From Jeotgalibacillus sp. ET6 (GTDB taxonomy: Bacteria; Bacillota; Bacilli; Bacillales; Jeotgalibacillaceae): 64,000 bases of DNA. The position numbers were made by a program, and so were the translations under genes. A model generated the notes under the pieces. The model ran no database searches. It was not told where the DNA came from and saw only the letters and a list, made by a program, of their open reading frames with translations. The stretch lies in contig NZ_JARUIU010000004.1 of the NCBI RefSeq assembly GCF_029667115.1, positions 372,001 to 436,000 of the forward strand, in the 5' to 3' direction. This document shows, one piece after another, positions 55,843 through 63,855 of this stretch. Each line of letters opens with the position of its first letter. The first letter of the stretch is position 1.

Positions 55843-55974
55843 CGTTAAGGGTGCGATCTGGAGCATCCACATAAAGAGGTCCATTATTCAACCAGGGAAG
55901 AATGATGGCCGGCTTTTTTAAACATGTACTGATTATGGGGATTTAAGCCTTCTGGAAAGATACCTTAAATAAAC

Positions 55975-56003
55975 TTGACAGATACAGGTTTATAAGATAT
56001 GAT
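55975..56003 (+). promoter_or_regulatory. Strong SigA promoter of a candidate ncRNA
   Basis: -35 TTGACA (55975-55980), 17-bp spacer, -10 TATGAT (55998-56003). Perfect -35 and spacing. Transcription should start near 56009-56011, inside the 5' arm (56007-56028) of the terminal helix described next. Confidence 0.85.
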
Positions 56004-56006
56004 GAT

Positions 56007-56450
56007 GGATGATTGTTTTACGGAAGCAAAAAGATTGAGCAGCTGTCCTCACCAGCGTGCTCGCTATGAAATTTTATATAGGTCTGGACTTTAAGGCCTG
56101 ATTGACGATCTCCGCGCATAAGGCGGATAAACTGAGCAGTAAAAATCGTTTGACACCAAAATAGGCAATAACCCTCAAAGAATGCCGGAGTGCAACCCAG
56201 CACTTGGACAGGCATCCACTATTTTCTGCGTATCAAAGGACCATTCCATGTTTTACTTCTTATCGGTTCACGTTGCATGAACCCTTTCAGACCAACATCC
56301 AGATAATGAACTTATGTATGGGAACAACCATACCCAAGTAATGTCTGATTCACACTGGCACGGTCGAGGAGCCGTAAGGACGAAAGAGAGGCAGGGCTTT
56401 CGTTGTTTTAGGTATTATGTAAAAGCTGCTTCCGTAAAATCAATCATCCA
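56007..56450 (+). ncRNA. Candidate ~440-nt structured RNA with paired ends
   Basis: No ORF with a ribosome site. The ends pair: 56016-56028 with 56427-56439 (13 bp, TTTTACGGAAGCA) and 56007-56015 with 56441-56449 (9 bp, GGATGATTG), one bulged base. Inside, independent hairpins can form: 56182-56215 (ATGCC/GGCAT outside AGTGC/GCACT), 56265-56283 (GGTTCA/TGAACC), 56316-56333 (GTATGG/CCATAC) enclosed by TCAGAC (56287-56292) with GTCTGA (56343-56348), 56360-56375 (ACGG/CCGT), 56380-56403 (ACGAAAG/CTTTCGT) and 56105-56150 (ACGAT/ATCGT around CCGC/GCGG). No U-run follows. I cannot assign it to tmRNA, RNase P, SRP or 6S RNA. Confidence 0.7.
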
Positions 56451-56649
56451 ACTAAACTCCTACACTCTTCCAATCACTATCTTCTTTCCTGTAAACTCCT
56501 ATATACTATTATGACAAAACGTTTAAATACATAATGTAATGCCTCTAAGTGAAAAAAATCATTAATTCATATGTACGAGTGGAATTTTCAACTCAATTAG
56601 TATACGCTATTACTTAATAAATTGTTGAAGTTAATCAGGAGGAATATAG

Positions 56650-57909
56650 TTGGAATTTATAGCCATAGCTTTTTTGCTTTTTGTATCATTCTTTCTTTCA
56701 GGAAGTGAAACAGCACTTACCGCCGTTAATAAAATGAAGGTGCAGACAAGGGCAGAAAAAGGCGAAAAAGCTGCTGAGAAATTATTAAACACTGTATCAA
56801 GACCGGATAAAATGATTACCACGATCTTAATCGGAAATAACATTGCAAATATTATGATGCCGACACTCGTTACCATTGTGGCATTAAGATACGATTTTTC
56901 TATCGGACTGGCCACAGGAATTTTGACTGTGACCATCATTATTTTTGCAGAGGTCATTCCCAAAACGATTGCTGCAACATTTGCAGACCGCATAGCTTTT
57001 ATTGTGAGCCCGGTTATCCGTTTTTTAATGGTTATCTTGAGTCCCATAACCTTTTTACTTTCTCAGCTAACCAACATTGTGATTCGCATTTTATCAAAAG
57101 GTCATATTAAAGAAGCAACCATTACGAAAGAAGAATTGCGGACAATGGTAGACATCGCTTCTACAGAGGGGACCTTTCTGAACGACGAATCTCTGCGCAT
57201 CAAGGGTGTCCTTGATTTTCAACACAAGGATGTCGGTGATGCGATGAAAACTCCTCGTGTGGATATTGTGGGAATGCCATCTGATTTTACGTATGAAGAA
57301 GCAAGAAACTATGTAGTGGATAACCCGTATACACGTTATCCTGTCTATAAAGAAAATATGGATAATATTATTGGAGTTTTTCATTCAAAACAAGTAATTG
57401 AATGGTCCATGAATCCCGATACACCATTTAGTGAATTCATTGATGATGATCCCTTATTTACAGTTGAAACAACATCGATTGAACGTATTTTCAAGCGTAT
57501 GCTTCAGGCGAAAAAGCATTTTGCTATTGTACTTGATGAGTACGGCGGAACACTTGGCATCATCACACATGAAGATATTATTGAAGCCATGATCGGGCAG
57601 GAAATCTCTGACGAAAATGATGATGAAGAAGAAGTTTGGATCGATGAGCTGACAGATAAGCATATTATCTGCCACGGTAAGTTGGCCATCCATCGATTGA
57701 ACGATGTATTTAAACTTAAGCTTCCTGAAGAGCAGGATGTACTTGCAGGTTTTGTCCTGAAAGAATTCGGCCATCTTCCGGAAGAGGGAGAAGAATTCGA
57801 CTACCAGCATCTCAGATTCACAGTGATGGAAATGGAAAAAAACAAAATTACTAAAGTGAAAATAGATAAACGCATGGTCGAAGGCGGCGAGGAAAAAGAC
57901 GAAGCCTAG
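56650..57909 (+). CDS. CNNM/CorC-type transporter with CBS domains
   Basis: 419 aa. CNNM (DUF21) domain with four membrane segments at 1-190 (FFLSGSETALTAVNKMK, IGNNIANIMMPTL, VIPKTIAATFADR), a CBS pair at about 205-330 (VDIVGMPSDFTYEEARNYV, HFAIVLDEYGGTLGIITHEDIIEAMIG) and a CorC_HlyC domain at the end. Members export magnesium or cobalt. Start is TTG at 56650, 7 bp after AGGAGG. It lies 200 bp after the candidate ncRNA and has its own terminator. Confidence 0.9.
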   Translation: MEFIAIAFLLFVSFFLSGSETALTAVNKMKVQTRAEKGEKAAEKLLNTVSRPDKMITTILIGNNIANIMMPTLVTIVALRYDFSIGLATGILTVTIIIFAEVIPKTIAATFADRIAFIVSPVIRFLMVILSPITFLLSQLTNIVIRILSKGHIKEATITKEELRTMVDIASTEGTFLNDESLRIKGVLDFQHKDVGDAMKTPRVDIVGMPSDFTYEEARNYVVDNPYTRYPVYKENMDNIIGVFHSKQVIEWSMNPDTPFSEFIDDDPLFTVETTSIERIFKRMLQAKKHFAIVLDEYGGTLGIITHEDIIEAMIGQEISDENDDEEEVWIDELTDKHIICHGKLAIHRLNDVFKLKLPEEQDVLAGFVLKEFGHLPEEGEEFDYQHLRFTVMEMEKNKITKVKIDKRMVEGGEEKDEA

Positions 57910-57937
57910 GCATTGAACCCATGCAATTAATAGAAGA

Positions 57938-57966
57938 AGCGGCTGATGACGAAGCCGTTTTTTTCT
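57938..57966 (+). terminator. Terminator of the CNNM gene
   Basis: CGGCT / AGCCG stem (short) with 8-nt loop and a long T-run (TTTTTTTC). Confidence 0.75.
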
Positions 57967-58022
57967 TTTGACTCTTTTATCTAATAAAAGGGACGAAGTA
58001 TTCATTTAGAGTATCGAAAGAC

Positions 58023-58226
58023 TTGACGGATAACCGAGGGATGTTATAGGATTAACGTAATAAAGTGAATAGACTCTTATCAAGAGAGGCGGAGGGATTG
58101 GCCCTATGAAGCCCGGCAACCGCTGACGTTCTGTCAGAAAGGTGCTACATCCAGCAGGAGAAATCTCCTGAAAGATAGGATAGAAGCAGACGCGTAAAAC
58201 TTCTTCCTGTCGGAGGAAGTTTTTTT
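58023..58226 (+). promoter_or_regulatory. SAM (S-box) riboswitch with promoter and terminator
   Basis: Promoter-like TTGACG (58023-58028) and TATAGG (58045). The S-box core is unmistakable: CTCTTATCAAGAGAGGCGGA and GGGATTGGCCCTATGAAGCCCGGCAACC-type sequence (58076-58120), AAGGTGCTACATCC and AGATAGGATAG. The terminator is a 9-bp stem (58199-58207 with 58212-58220) plus seven T. High SAM ends transcription before the two genes that follow. Confidence 0.95.
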
Positions 58227-58310
58227 GTGTTTCACTAAAGACAGAATACCGCCATAAATTGATAAATAAAGATTTTGCGAGTTTAACATGTAAAAGGGAG
58301 CGTGCACGGG

Positions 58311-59372
58311 ATGAAATATGGATTTTGGCTGCCGATTTTTGGCGGATGGCTTCGAAATGTAGAGGAAGAACAAATGCCGCCTACGTTTGATTACGCAAAA
58401 AAAGTAGTCCAGGCGGGAGAAAAATTAGGCTTTGATACGACCTTAATTGCGGAATTATATTTGAACGATATAAAGGGGCCGGAACGAGATTCACTTGAAG
58501 CCTGGTCTACCGCTGCTGGGTTGGCTGCAGTAACGGAAAAAATGGAAATTATGACTGCCATCCGTCCAGGCTTTCACAATCCAGCTGTCGCAGCCAAAAT
58601 GACTGCCAATATTGATCATATATCTAACGGACGCTTCACGCTTAATGTCGTGTCTGCCTGGTGGGCGGAGGAAGCGAAACAATATGGAGGCGTCTTCACG
58701 GAGCATGATGAACGCTATGACCGTACTGAAGAGTTTCTTGAGGTAATGAAGGGGTTATGGACAGAAGAAACATTCAGCTACAAAGGGAAATTTTATGAGA
58801 TTGAAAATACAAAGCTTGAGCCGAAACCGGTTCAGCGTCCGAACCCGATTTTATATGCTGGCGGTGAAAGTCCACGCGGAAAAGAAACGATTGTGGAGCA
58901 CTGCGATGCCTATGTTATGCATGGTGGCACACTGGAAGAAATCGAAAAGAAAATTGCAGATATGAAGCAGCGCCGGGCAGCAGCAGGTAAAAATCCGTTT
59001 CAATCTTTTGGTATGGCAGCTTATATCGTATGCCGCGATACGGAGGAAGAAGTCAAAGAAGAAATGGCAAGAATCACAGATGTCAAAGATGTCAGCGGGT
59101 ATGCAGGCTATAATGACTTTGTCAGTAAATCACAGCTTGAACAGCAAATTGAACTGATGGATTATTCCGTATCCAATCGGGGACTCCGCCCGAATTTAAT
59201 CGGTACACCTGAGCAAATTGCAGACCGGATCGTGGCGTTTGAACAGGCAGGGCTGGATTTGCTGCTCCTTCAATTTTCCCCGCAGCTTGAAGAAATGGAA
59301 CGCTTTTCTGAAAAAGTAATGCCATTAGTAGAAGAAAAGCGCCAATTAGCAACAAGAATAGCAGAACGCTAG
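58311..59372 (+). CDS. LLM-class flavin monooxygenase (SsuD/SfnG-like)
   Basis: 353 aa luciferase-like TIM barrel. KYGFWLPIFGGWLR start, IMTAIRPGFHNPAVAAKM, GRFTLNVVSAWW, FTEHDERYDRTEEFLEVMKG, and ILYAGGESPRGKETIVEHCD, the pattern of FMNH2-dependent alkanesulfonate or dimethylsulfone monooxygenases. It would release sulfite or a carbonyl from an organosulfur compound. Start at 58311; GTG 58302 is nearer the ribosome site AAAGGGAG but less likely. S-box control ties it to sulfur or methionine supply. Confidence 0.87.
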   Translation: MKYGFWLPIFGGWLRNVEEEQMPPTFDYAKKVVQAGEKLGFDTTLIAELYLNDIKGPERDSLEAWSTAAGLAAVTEKMEIMTAIRPGFHNPAVAAKMTANIDHISNGRFTLNVVSAWWAEEAKQYGGVFTEHDERYDRTEEFLEVMKGLWTEETFSYKGKFYEIENTKLEPKPVQRPNPILYAGGESPRGKETIVEHCDAYVMHGGTLEEIEKKIADMKQRRAAAGKNPFQSFGMAAYIVCRDTEEEVKEEMARITDVKDVSGYAGYNDFVSKSQLEQQIELMDYSVSNRGLRPNLIGTPEQIADRIVAFEQAGLDLLLLQFSPQLEEMERFSEKVMPLVEEKRQLATRIAER

Positions 59373-59394
59373 AAATGAGTCAGGAGGATCTACA

Positions 59395-60360
59395 ATGAGT
59401 AAAATATATGTGCTGCATGAAAATGATGAATGGACGATCCATTTAACAAAGCGTTTAGATGAGCTTCAATTACCGTATGAAGTATGGCATTTAAATGAAG
59501 GTCTCGTAGATTTAACGGAAGAACCGCCTGAAGGCGTATTTTACAGCCGGATGAGTGCATCATCTCATACGAGAGGAAACCGCTACGCACCTGAATTCAC
59601 CGAAACCGTTTTAGCATGGCTTGAACGTCACGGAAGAAAAGTGTTTAATGGCACGCGGGCATTGCGGCTTGAAGTAAGCAAAGTAAATCAGTATACCGCA
59701 CTGCACGCAGTTGGCATACAAACGCCTAAAACGATAGCTGCAGCGGGTAAAGATCAAATTATAAAAGCTGCTGAAAAAATGGGGGAAAAATCCTTCATTA
59801 CAAAACACAATCGTGCCGGTAAAGGACTGGGTGTGCAATTGTTTCATTCAATCGACAGCTTAAAGGACTATATTGAAGGGGACGATTTTGAAGAACCGGT
59901 TGACGGAATCACTTTGATACAGCAATACATTCAAGCGCCGGAACCATTTATTACACGATGTGAATTTGTAGGCGGCAAGTTTGTGTATGCAGTTCAAGTA
60001 GATACGTCTGAGGGGTTTGAGCTTTGTCCTGCAGATGCCTGCCAGCTGGGAGATCAATTCTGCCCTGCAGATGGCGGAGAAGAAGAGGAAAAAGCCAAAT
60101 TTCAAATTGTGGAGAATTTCCAGGACCCAATTATCGCAGCCTATGAAAAGTTTTTGATGGACAACCAAATCGCAGTAGCGGGTATTGAATTTATACGCGA
60201 TAAAAACGGCACAGTGTATACGTACGATATCAATACCAATACAAACTACAATGCCGATGCCGAAGAAAAATACGGCAAATACGGCATGCTCGAGCTTGCC
60301 ATCTTTTTAGAGCAGGAGCTTAACAAACTAGGGCATATCCCGGCTCTGAGCAGAAGATAG
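59395..60360 (+). CDS. ATP-grasp (RimK-like) ligase
   Basis: 321 aa. N-terminal domain (1-100, YVLHENDEWTIHLTKRLDEL) and an ATP-grasp domain (about 105-300): SFITKHNRAGKGLGVQLF, TLIQQYIQAPEPFITR, GIEFIRDKNGTVYTYDIN and NTNTNYNADAE with Mg ligands. It would join a carboxylate to an amine or thiol; a peptide or amide product is likely. It is 22 bp after the monooxygenase with AGGAGG before the ATG, so it is under the same S-box. Confidence 0.85.
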   Translation: MSKIYVLHENDEWTIHLTKRLDELQLPYEVWHLNEGLVDLTEEPPEGVFYSRMSASSHTRGNRYAPEFTETVLAWLERHGRKVFNGTRALRLEVSKVNQYTALHAVGIQTPKTIAAAGKDQIIKAAEKMGEKSFITKHNRAGKGLGVQLFHSIDSLKDYIEGDDFEEPVDGITLIQQYIQAPEPFITRCEFVGGKFVYAVQVDTSEGFELCPADACQLGDQFCPADGGEEEEKAKFQIVENFQDPIIAAYEKFLMDNQIAVAGIEFIRDKNGTVYTYDINTNTNYNADAEEKYGKYGMLELAIFLEQELNKLGHIPALSRR

Positions 60361-60375
60361 AACGCTTTAAAGCGC

Positions 60376-60439
60376 AAAAGGGGCCTGGCCCCTTTTATGC
60401 TTTAATGTAAAAAAGCTCTCCATGGAGGAGAGCTTTTTT
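60376..60439. terminator. Two terminators between the ATP-grasp and hydrolase genes
   Basis: AAAAGGGGCC / GGCCCCTTTT (60376-60396) followed by ATGC, and AAAAGCTCTCC / GGAGAGCTTTT (60411-60421 with 60427-60437). The second can stop both strands; the hydrolase stop is at 60443. Confidence 0.85.
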
Positions 60440-60442
60440 GCG

Positions 60443-61249
60443 TTATCGTTTTAAAAATGTCAGGATTTCATTATTGGTTTTTTCTTTTTCTTCAAAAATG
60501 AATCCGTGGCCGCTGTTTTCAACTTTTACAAGCTCAGCATCAGCCAGGTGCTCGGCAAGATAAAGCGAAAAGTCGAGTGGACAGATTTCATCTTCTGTGC
60601 CGTGGAGCAAGAGCGTTGGAACTGAAATACCCGGAAGATCGTCAAGGCCGTCTTCATCACGCAGGGCTATAGCAGATTGAATCGTACCATGAGCGGAAGC
60701 TTCGAGTCCTAACCCTCCAAACCATTGCTTGAAAGGATCTGAAGGCTCCTGATGGAAAAACTGTTTGCCAAACTCATCAAGGAAAGCAGGGCGATCCTCC
60801 TGGATGCTTGCGATCATGCCGTCAATTTCTGATGCTTCGATGCCGTAAGGGAAATGATCCGTTTTAGTAAATCTGGGAGCAGCGGGTGCAAGAAGCATTA
60901 ATTTACTGACCTGATACTCTTTATGCCGGCTCATGTAGCGTGCTGCAATGGGGCCGCCCATTGAAAAGCCTGCTAGTACAATGTTCTCAAGCTGCAGATA
61001 GTCCACTACCGCTCTTACATCGTCGGCTTTCCGGTCATAATCATATCCGGTTGCAGGACGGTCCGATTGACCATAGCCTCTTAAGTCAATTCCGATAAAA
61101 CGATAGCCTTGCTTTACAAGCTCAGTAGCTTGGTATTCAAACATTTTATGATTGACCGGCCAGCCGTGAAGAAATACAACAGGCTGTCCTTCGCCGATAT
61201 CTTCTACAAATAATTTTACTCCAGTTTCTACTTCAATAAAATGTCCCAT
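60443..61249 (-). CDS. Alpha/beta hydrolase
   Basis: 268 aa. HGWPVNHKMFE oxyanion region, nucleophile elbow GFSMGG, acid in LLHGTEDEICP and His in VENSGHGFIF. Resembles haloperoxidase-type or arylesterases. Start at 61249, with AAAGGAGGAG 6 bp upstream; a longer frame to 61321 lacks homology. Single gene, with a terminator after it. Confidence 0.88.
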   Translation of the reverse strand: MGHFIEVETGVKLFVEDIGEGQPVVFLHGWPVNHKMFEYQATELVKQGYRFIGIDLRGYGQSDRPATGYDYDRKADDVRAVVDYLQLENIVLAGFSMGGPIAARYMSRHKEYQVSKLMLLAPAAPRFTKTDHFPYGIEASEIDGMIASIQEDRPAFLDEFGKQFFHQEPSDPFKQWFGGLGLEASAHGTIQSAIALRDEDGLDDLPGISVPTLLLHGTEDEICPLDFSLYLAEHLADAELVKVENSGHGFIFEEKEKTNNEILTFLKR

Positions 61250-61364
61250 ACATAACTCCTCCTTTAAATATCTTGATTCCGAGATAGTTACTACATACCC
61301 GCTCAGAAAATAAATAGTCATTATTCCCAGTAATCTAATAAAACAAAATTTTTCGATTAATTAT

Positions 61365-61415
61365 TTGACATTGATTAAGTTGAAGAATAAGATAAATATA
61401 TCAAATATAATTGAT
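61365..61415 (+). promoter_or_regulatory. Promoter and ArsR operator of the arsenic operon
   Basis: -35 TTGACA (61365-61370), 17-bp spacer, -10 TAAGAT (61388-61393), then ATCAAATATAATTGAT (61400-61415), arms ATCAA/TTGAT. The operator lies at the transcript start, so the repressor would block initiation. Confidence 0.8.
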
Positions 61416-61433
61416 TTATAAGGAGGAAAAGAA

Positions 61434-61757
61434 TTGATAAAGGAACATACATTAAAAGCAGATCCAGATACTTTTCGGCTGTATGAAAAAAAGTTCAAAG
61501 CGCTTGCAGATGAAAAAAGGCTGAATATCCTTCATTTAGTTCAGCAGCATGATTCGGTATGCGTATGCGATTTAGGGGAAATGATTGATATGCCGCAATC
61601 CAAACTATCTTATCATTTAAAGCAGCTGCTTGATGCTGAATTTGTGACTGTGGAGAAAAAGGGAACGTGGAATTACTATTCAATTAACGATGAGGAGTTA
61701 AATGGAGTGCTGTCTGCTCAGCTCTGCTGTTTATTTCGTAATGAGGATAAATGTTGA
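61434..61757 (+). CDS. arsR: ArsR-family metalloregulator (As(III)-sensing)
   Basis: 107 aa winged helix. The sensor motif SVCVCDLGEM has C43 and C45, the arsenite-binding pair of the ELCVCDL group, and a second cysteine set (QLCCLF and a terminal C) near the C-terminus. The helix-turn-helix is DMPQSKLSYHLKQL. It represses its own operon until As(III) binds. TTG start behind AAGGAGG. Confidence 0.92.
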   Translation: MIKEHTLKADPDTFRLYEKKFKALADEKRLNILHLVQQHDSVCVCDLGEMIDMPQSKLSYHLKQLLDAEFVTVEKKGTWNYYSINDEELNGVLSAQLCCLFRNEDKC

Positions 61758-61776
61758 ACATTTATCTGTCTTATTA

Positions 61777-61814
61777 ATCAATTATTCTTGATTTATATAT
61801 CAAATTTATTTGAT
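61777..61814 (+). promoter_or_regulatory. Tandem ArsR-type operators before the permease
   Basis: Two 16-bp inverted repeats, ATCAATTATTCTTGAT (61777-61792) and ATCAAATTTATTTGAT (61799-61814), centres 22 bp apart, of the same type as the operator at 61400. They sit between arsR and the permease, 20 bp before its start. Confidence 0.75.
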
Positions 61815-61834
61815 TTAAAAAAGGAGGGAAAGCT

Positions 61835-62698
61835 TTGGAAACCCTAAAGTCATTTTTCTGGATTGCACTGGAATTAACCGTATTATTTATTTTGATCACA
61901 TTTCTGATTCAATTTTTACAGGCTTGGATTCCTTATTCAAAAATTGAAGCAAGGCTGCGCAGGGGAACGAAAATAAAAGGAGCAATGCTGGCGGTTGTGT
62001 TTGCATTTATTACACCGTTTTGCTCGTGTTCAACGATTCCTGTAGTGGTAAATATGCTGAAAAACAAGGTGCCTTTTGGATTAACAATGATTTTCTTATT
62101 TGCTTCGCCTTTATTAGATCCAACCATTTTAACGGTAATGGGGGTCATCTTAGGATGGAAGGTTACCGTGGCCTATGCAGCTGTAACAACGGTGTTTTCC
62201 ATTCTAATTGGATTTGCGCTGGAAAAATTCAATTTCGACCGGTTTGTAAAGAAGGTGGTCATGGAAGGCTATAAACCGCAAGAGCAGGGAAAATGGGATC
62301 TTAAAGGATCTGTACTTGAAACAAAAAAGGTCATGAAAACCGTGTTTCCGTTTTTATTAATAGGCGCTGGGGTTGGGGCGGGCATTCATGGACTCGTTCC
62401 CACTGAGATTATTGCGGAGCATTTAGGACACGATGCCTGGTGGCTGATTCCTATAGCGGCATTAGTAGGCATCCCTCTTTATATAAGATTATCAAGCATG
62501 ATTCCCATCTCTCAAGTTCTTCTTGCAAAAGGAATGGCTCTTGGCCCTATTATGGCGCTTATGATCAGTTCGGCAGGTGCAAGTCTTCCTGAGGTGGTAT
62601 TATTAAAGTCCATCTTTAAAATACAGCTTGTATTGATTTTTATCGCATCCGTTTTAACCATGTCTACGGTTTCTGGATTTATATTTTATTTAATTTAG
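61835..62698 (+). CDS. arsP: ArsP-type permease (UPF0718/DUF318)
   Basis: 287 aa with about eight membrane segments. The TPFCSCSTIPVVVNML motif (two Cys), FLFASPLLDPTI and GIPLYIRLSSMIP are as in ArsP organoarsenical permeases. It would export trivalent organoarsenicals. TTG start behind AAGGAGG; operators precede it. The gap to arsR is 77 bp. Confidence 0.86.
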   Translation: METLKSFFWIALELTVLFILITFLIQFLQAWIPYSKIEARLRRGTKIKGAMLAVVFAFITPFCSCSTIPVVVNMLKNKVPFGLTMIFLFASPLLDPTILTVMGVILGWKVTVAYAAVTTVFSILIGFALEKFNFDRFVKKVVMEGYKPQEQGKWDLKGSVLETKKVMKTVFPFLLIGAGVGAGIHGLVPTEIIAEHLGHDAWWLIPIAALVGIPLYIRLSSMIPISQVLLAKGMALGPIMALMISSAGASLPEVVLLKSIFKIQLVLIFIASVLTMSTVSGFIFYLI

Positions 62699-62717
62699 CT
62701 GAAAGGAGTGAATTACA

Positions 62718-62810
62718 TTGATAAAAAAATTACTCGCTTTATTTAAGCCGGATAAGAAAGAGGATTGCTGTCAGGTGAAAATTGTGGAGAAAAAAGAGGG
62801 AGAGAAATAA
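62718..62810 (+). CDS. 30-residue DCC-motif putative metal-binding peptide
   Basis: TTG start at 62718, 8 bp after AAAGGAGTG. The frame reads 30 codons: an LLALFKPDKK-type amphipathic basic start, then EDCCQVKIVEKKE and a lysine/glutamate end. This matches the LDCC-motif small proteins that accompany UPF0718 permeases in Firmicutes. The vicinal cysteines suit As or other soft-metal binding. It follows the permease by 19 bp, so it is part of the operon. Confidence 0.7.
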   Translation: MIKKLLALFKPDKKEDCCQVKIVEKKEGEK

Positions 62811-62814
62811 AAAA

Positions 62815-63085
62815 CGGAAGGCGCTTATCGAGCGCCTTCCGCATTTCGTGATGTCCAGCTCCAGGCGCTAGCTGCTCGAGGTCATAAGTCACAGCAATCA
62901 AGTGGACAAAGGGCGTCCTTATGCTTGTCGCAGCTGGACGAGCGCCTTCCGCATTTCGTGTGTCCAGCTGCAGCGGGCTGGGGCTCGAGGTCACAAGCGC
63001 AGCACTGACCAAAGGCAAAGTGCCGCCTTTTGTCAGCACTTCGCTTGTGTTTGTCGCCCCAAAACGCCCGCTTCCGCTTTTCCGG
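62815..63085. repeat. Family B GC-rich repeat, copy 3
   Basis: Begins with a terminator-like hairpin CGGAAGGCGCT / AGCGCCTTCCG (62815-62841) after the ars peptide, then units with GCTCGAGGTCATAAG, CTTATGCTTGTCG, GTCCAGCTGCAGCGGGC, GTTTGTCGCCCC and CGCCCGCTTCCGCTTTT. The right edge abuts the stop (63086) of the minus-strand HesB-like gene. Confidence 0.8.
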
Positions 63086-63373
63086 TTAACAGCAGTCGCT
63101 TTCTGGTAGTCCGGTCATGACGATTCCGCGTCCTTCGGGGGTGTCCTGGACGTCGAGTGTGATGTTTTCTGCCAGGATGAGGACCTGGGGGTCGATGGCG
63201 ACTGAGATGCTGTTGACGTTTTGGATAATGTCATTTTCTTCTGGTGCATCGAGTGCAAGTCCGAGCTGAGGGGCGCCGCAGCCCTGCCCTGCAAAGTAAA
63301 CACGGACGTTTTCTGCTTCGTGCTGTTGAAATAGCTGTTGAAATGCCTCACGCGCTGTATCGGTGATGATCAT
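63086..63373 (-). CDS. HesB/IscA-family protein
   Basis: 95 aa, A-type Fe-S fold: TDTAREAFQQLFQ start, VRVYFAGQGCGAPQLGLAL with one Cys, and a C-terminal ESDCC with two more, the three-cysteine pattern of IscA-like proteins though not spaced as in canonical GCG...CGCG. It may bind Fe-S or soft metals. It lies 14 bp after a phosphatase gene on the same strand. Confidence 0.82.
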   Translation of the reverse strand: MIITDTAREAFQQLFQQHEAENVRVYFAGQGCGAPQLGLALDAPEENDIIQNVNSISVAIDPQVLILAENITLDVQDTPEGRGIVMTGLPESDCC

Positions 63374-63387
63374 ATAAAATCGCTCCT

Positions 63388-63816
63388 TTATGCTTTAGTA
63401 GGGTAAAGACGCTTTAATACGTCAATCATTTCGGGCTTGGGAGATATAACGGATCGGATTTCTTTTGCTTTTTCCACTGCTTCATCTACAGTGGATGCTT
63501 TTTTATATTCTAACAGTAAGGCAGCTGCAAGTGTACCGGTTCGGTTTTTGCCCCCGCTGCAGTGAAAGTAGACTTTTTTCTTTTGATCGACTGCTTCTTT
63601 TACTTTTTCCACTGCCTGTTTTACCGACTCATCCTGATGAGCTGCATCATCCGTAATCGGCAAATGCACCCGGTTGGCAGGGGGAGTGGTTTCCTGGTTT
63701 TCAGAACGAAGGTCAAAGATGATGTCTATTTGTTCATTTGTATTTGCTTCCACTGCGTCATCTGCTCCGCCAATCCAAATGTGCTGATCGATAAGCGGCT
63801 GGTAGTTTTTTGTCAT
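63388..63816 (-). CDS. Dual-specificity-type protein phosphatase
   Basis: 142 aa. The P-loop HCSGGKNRTGTL gives HCx5R(T) with the nucleophile Cys, and the general acid Asp is probably in PITDDAAHQDES. N-terminal IWIGGADDAVEANTN and C-terminal SVISPKPEMIDVLKRLYP are typical of cyanophycin/sulfur-locus DSP-like phosphatases. It would remove phosphate from a protein or small molecule. GAATTCACCC region upstream carries AGAGAGGAATTC before the ATG. Confidence 0.85.
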   Translation of the reverse strand: MTKNYQPLIDQHIWIGGADDAVEANTNEQIDIIFDLRSENQETTPPANRVHLPITDDAAHQDESVKQAVEKVKEAVDQKKKVYFHCSGGKNRTGTLAAALLLEYKKASTVDEAVEKAKEIRSVISPKPEMIDVLKRLYPTKA

Positions 63817-63855
63817 GGGTGAATTCCTCTCTTTTTTAAAAAATAAAATGTTTTT

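Noticed and set aside
55975-56450. tmRNA, RNase P, SRP or 6S RNA as the identity of the structured region
   Set aside because: No tRNA-like CCA end or tag frame, none of the RNase P or SRP core sequences I know, and too long for 6S RNA.
55975-56450. OLE or ROOL RNA as the identity
   Set aside because: The neighbour gene typical of OLE is missing and I cannot recall diagnostic sequence well enough to claim either; left unclassified.
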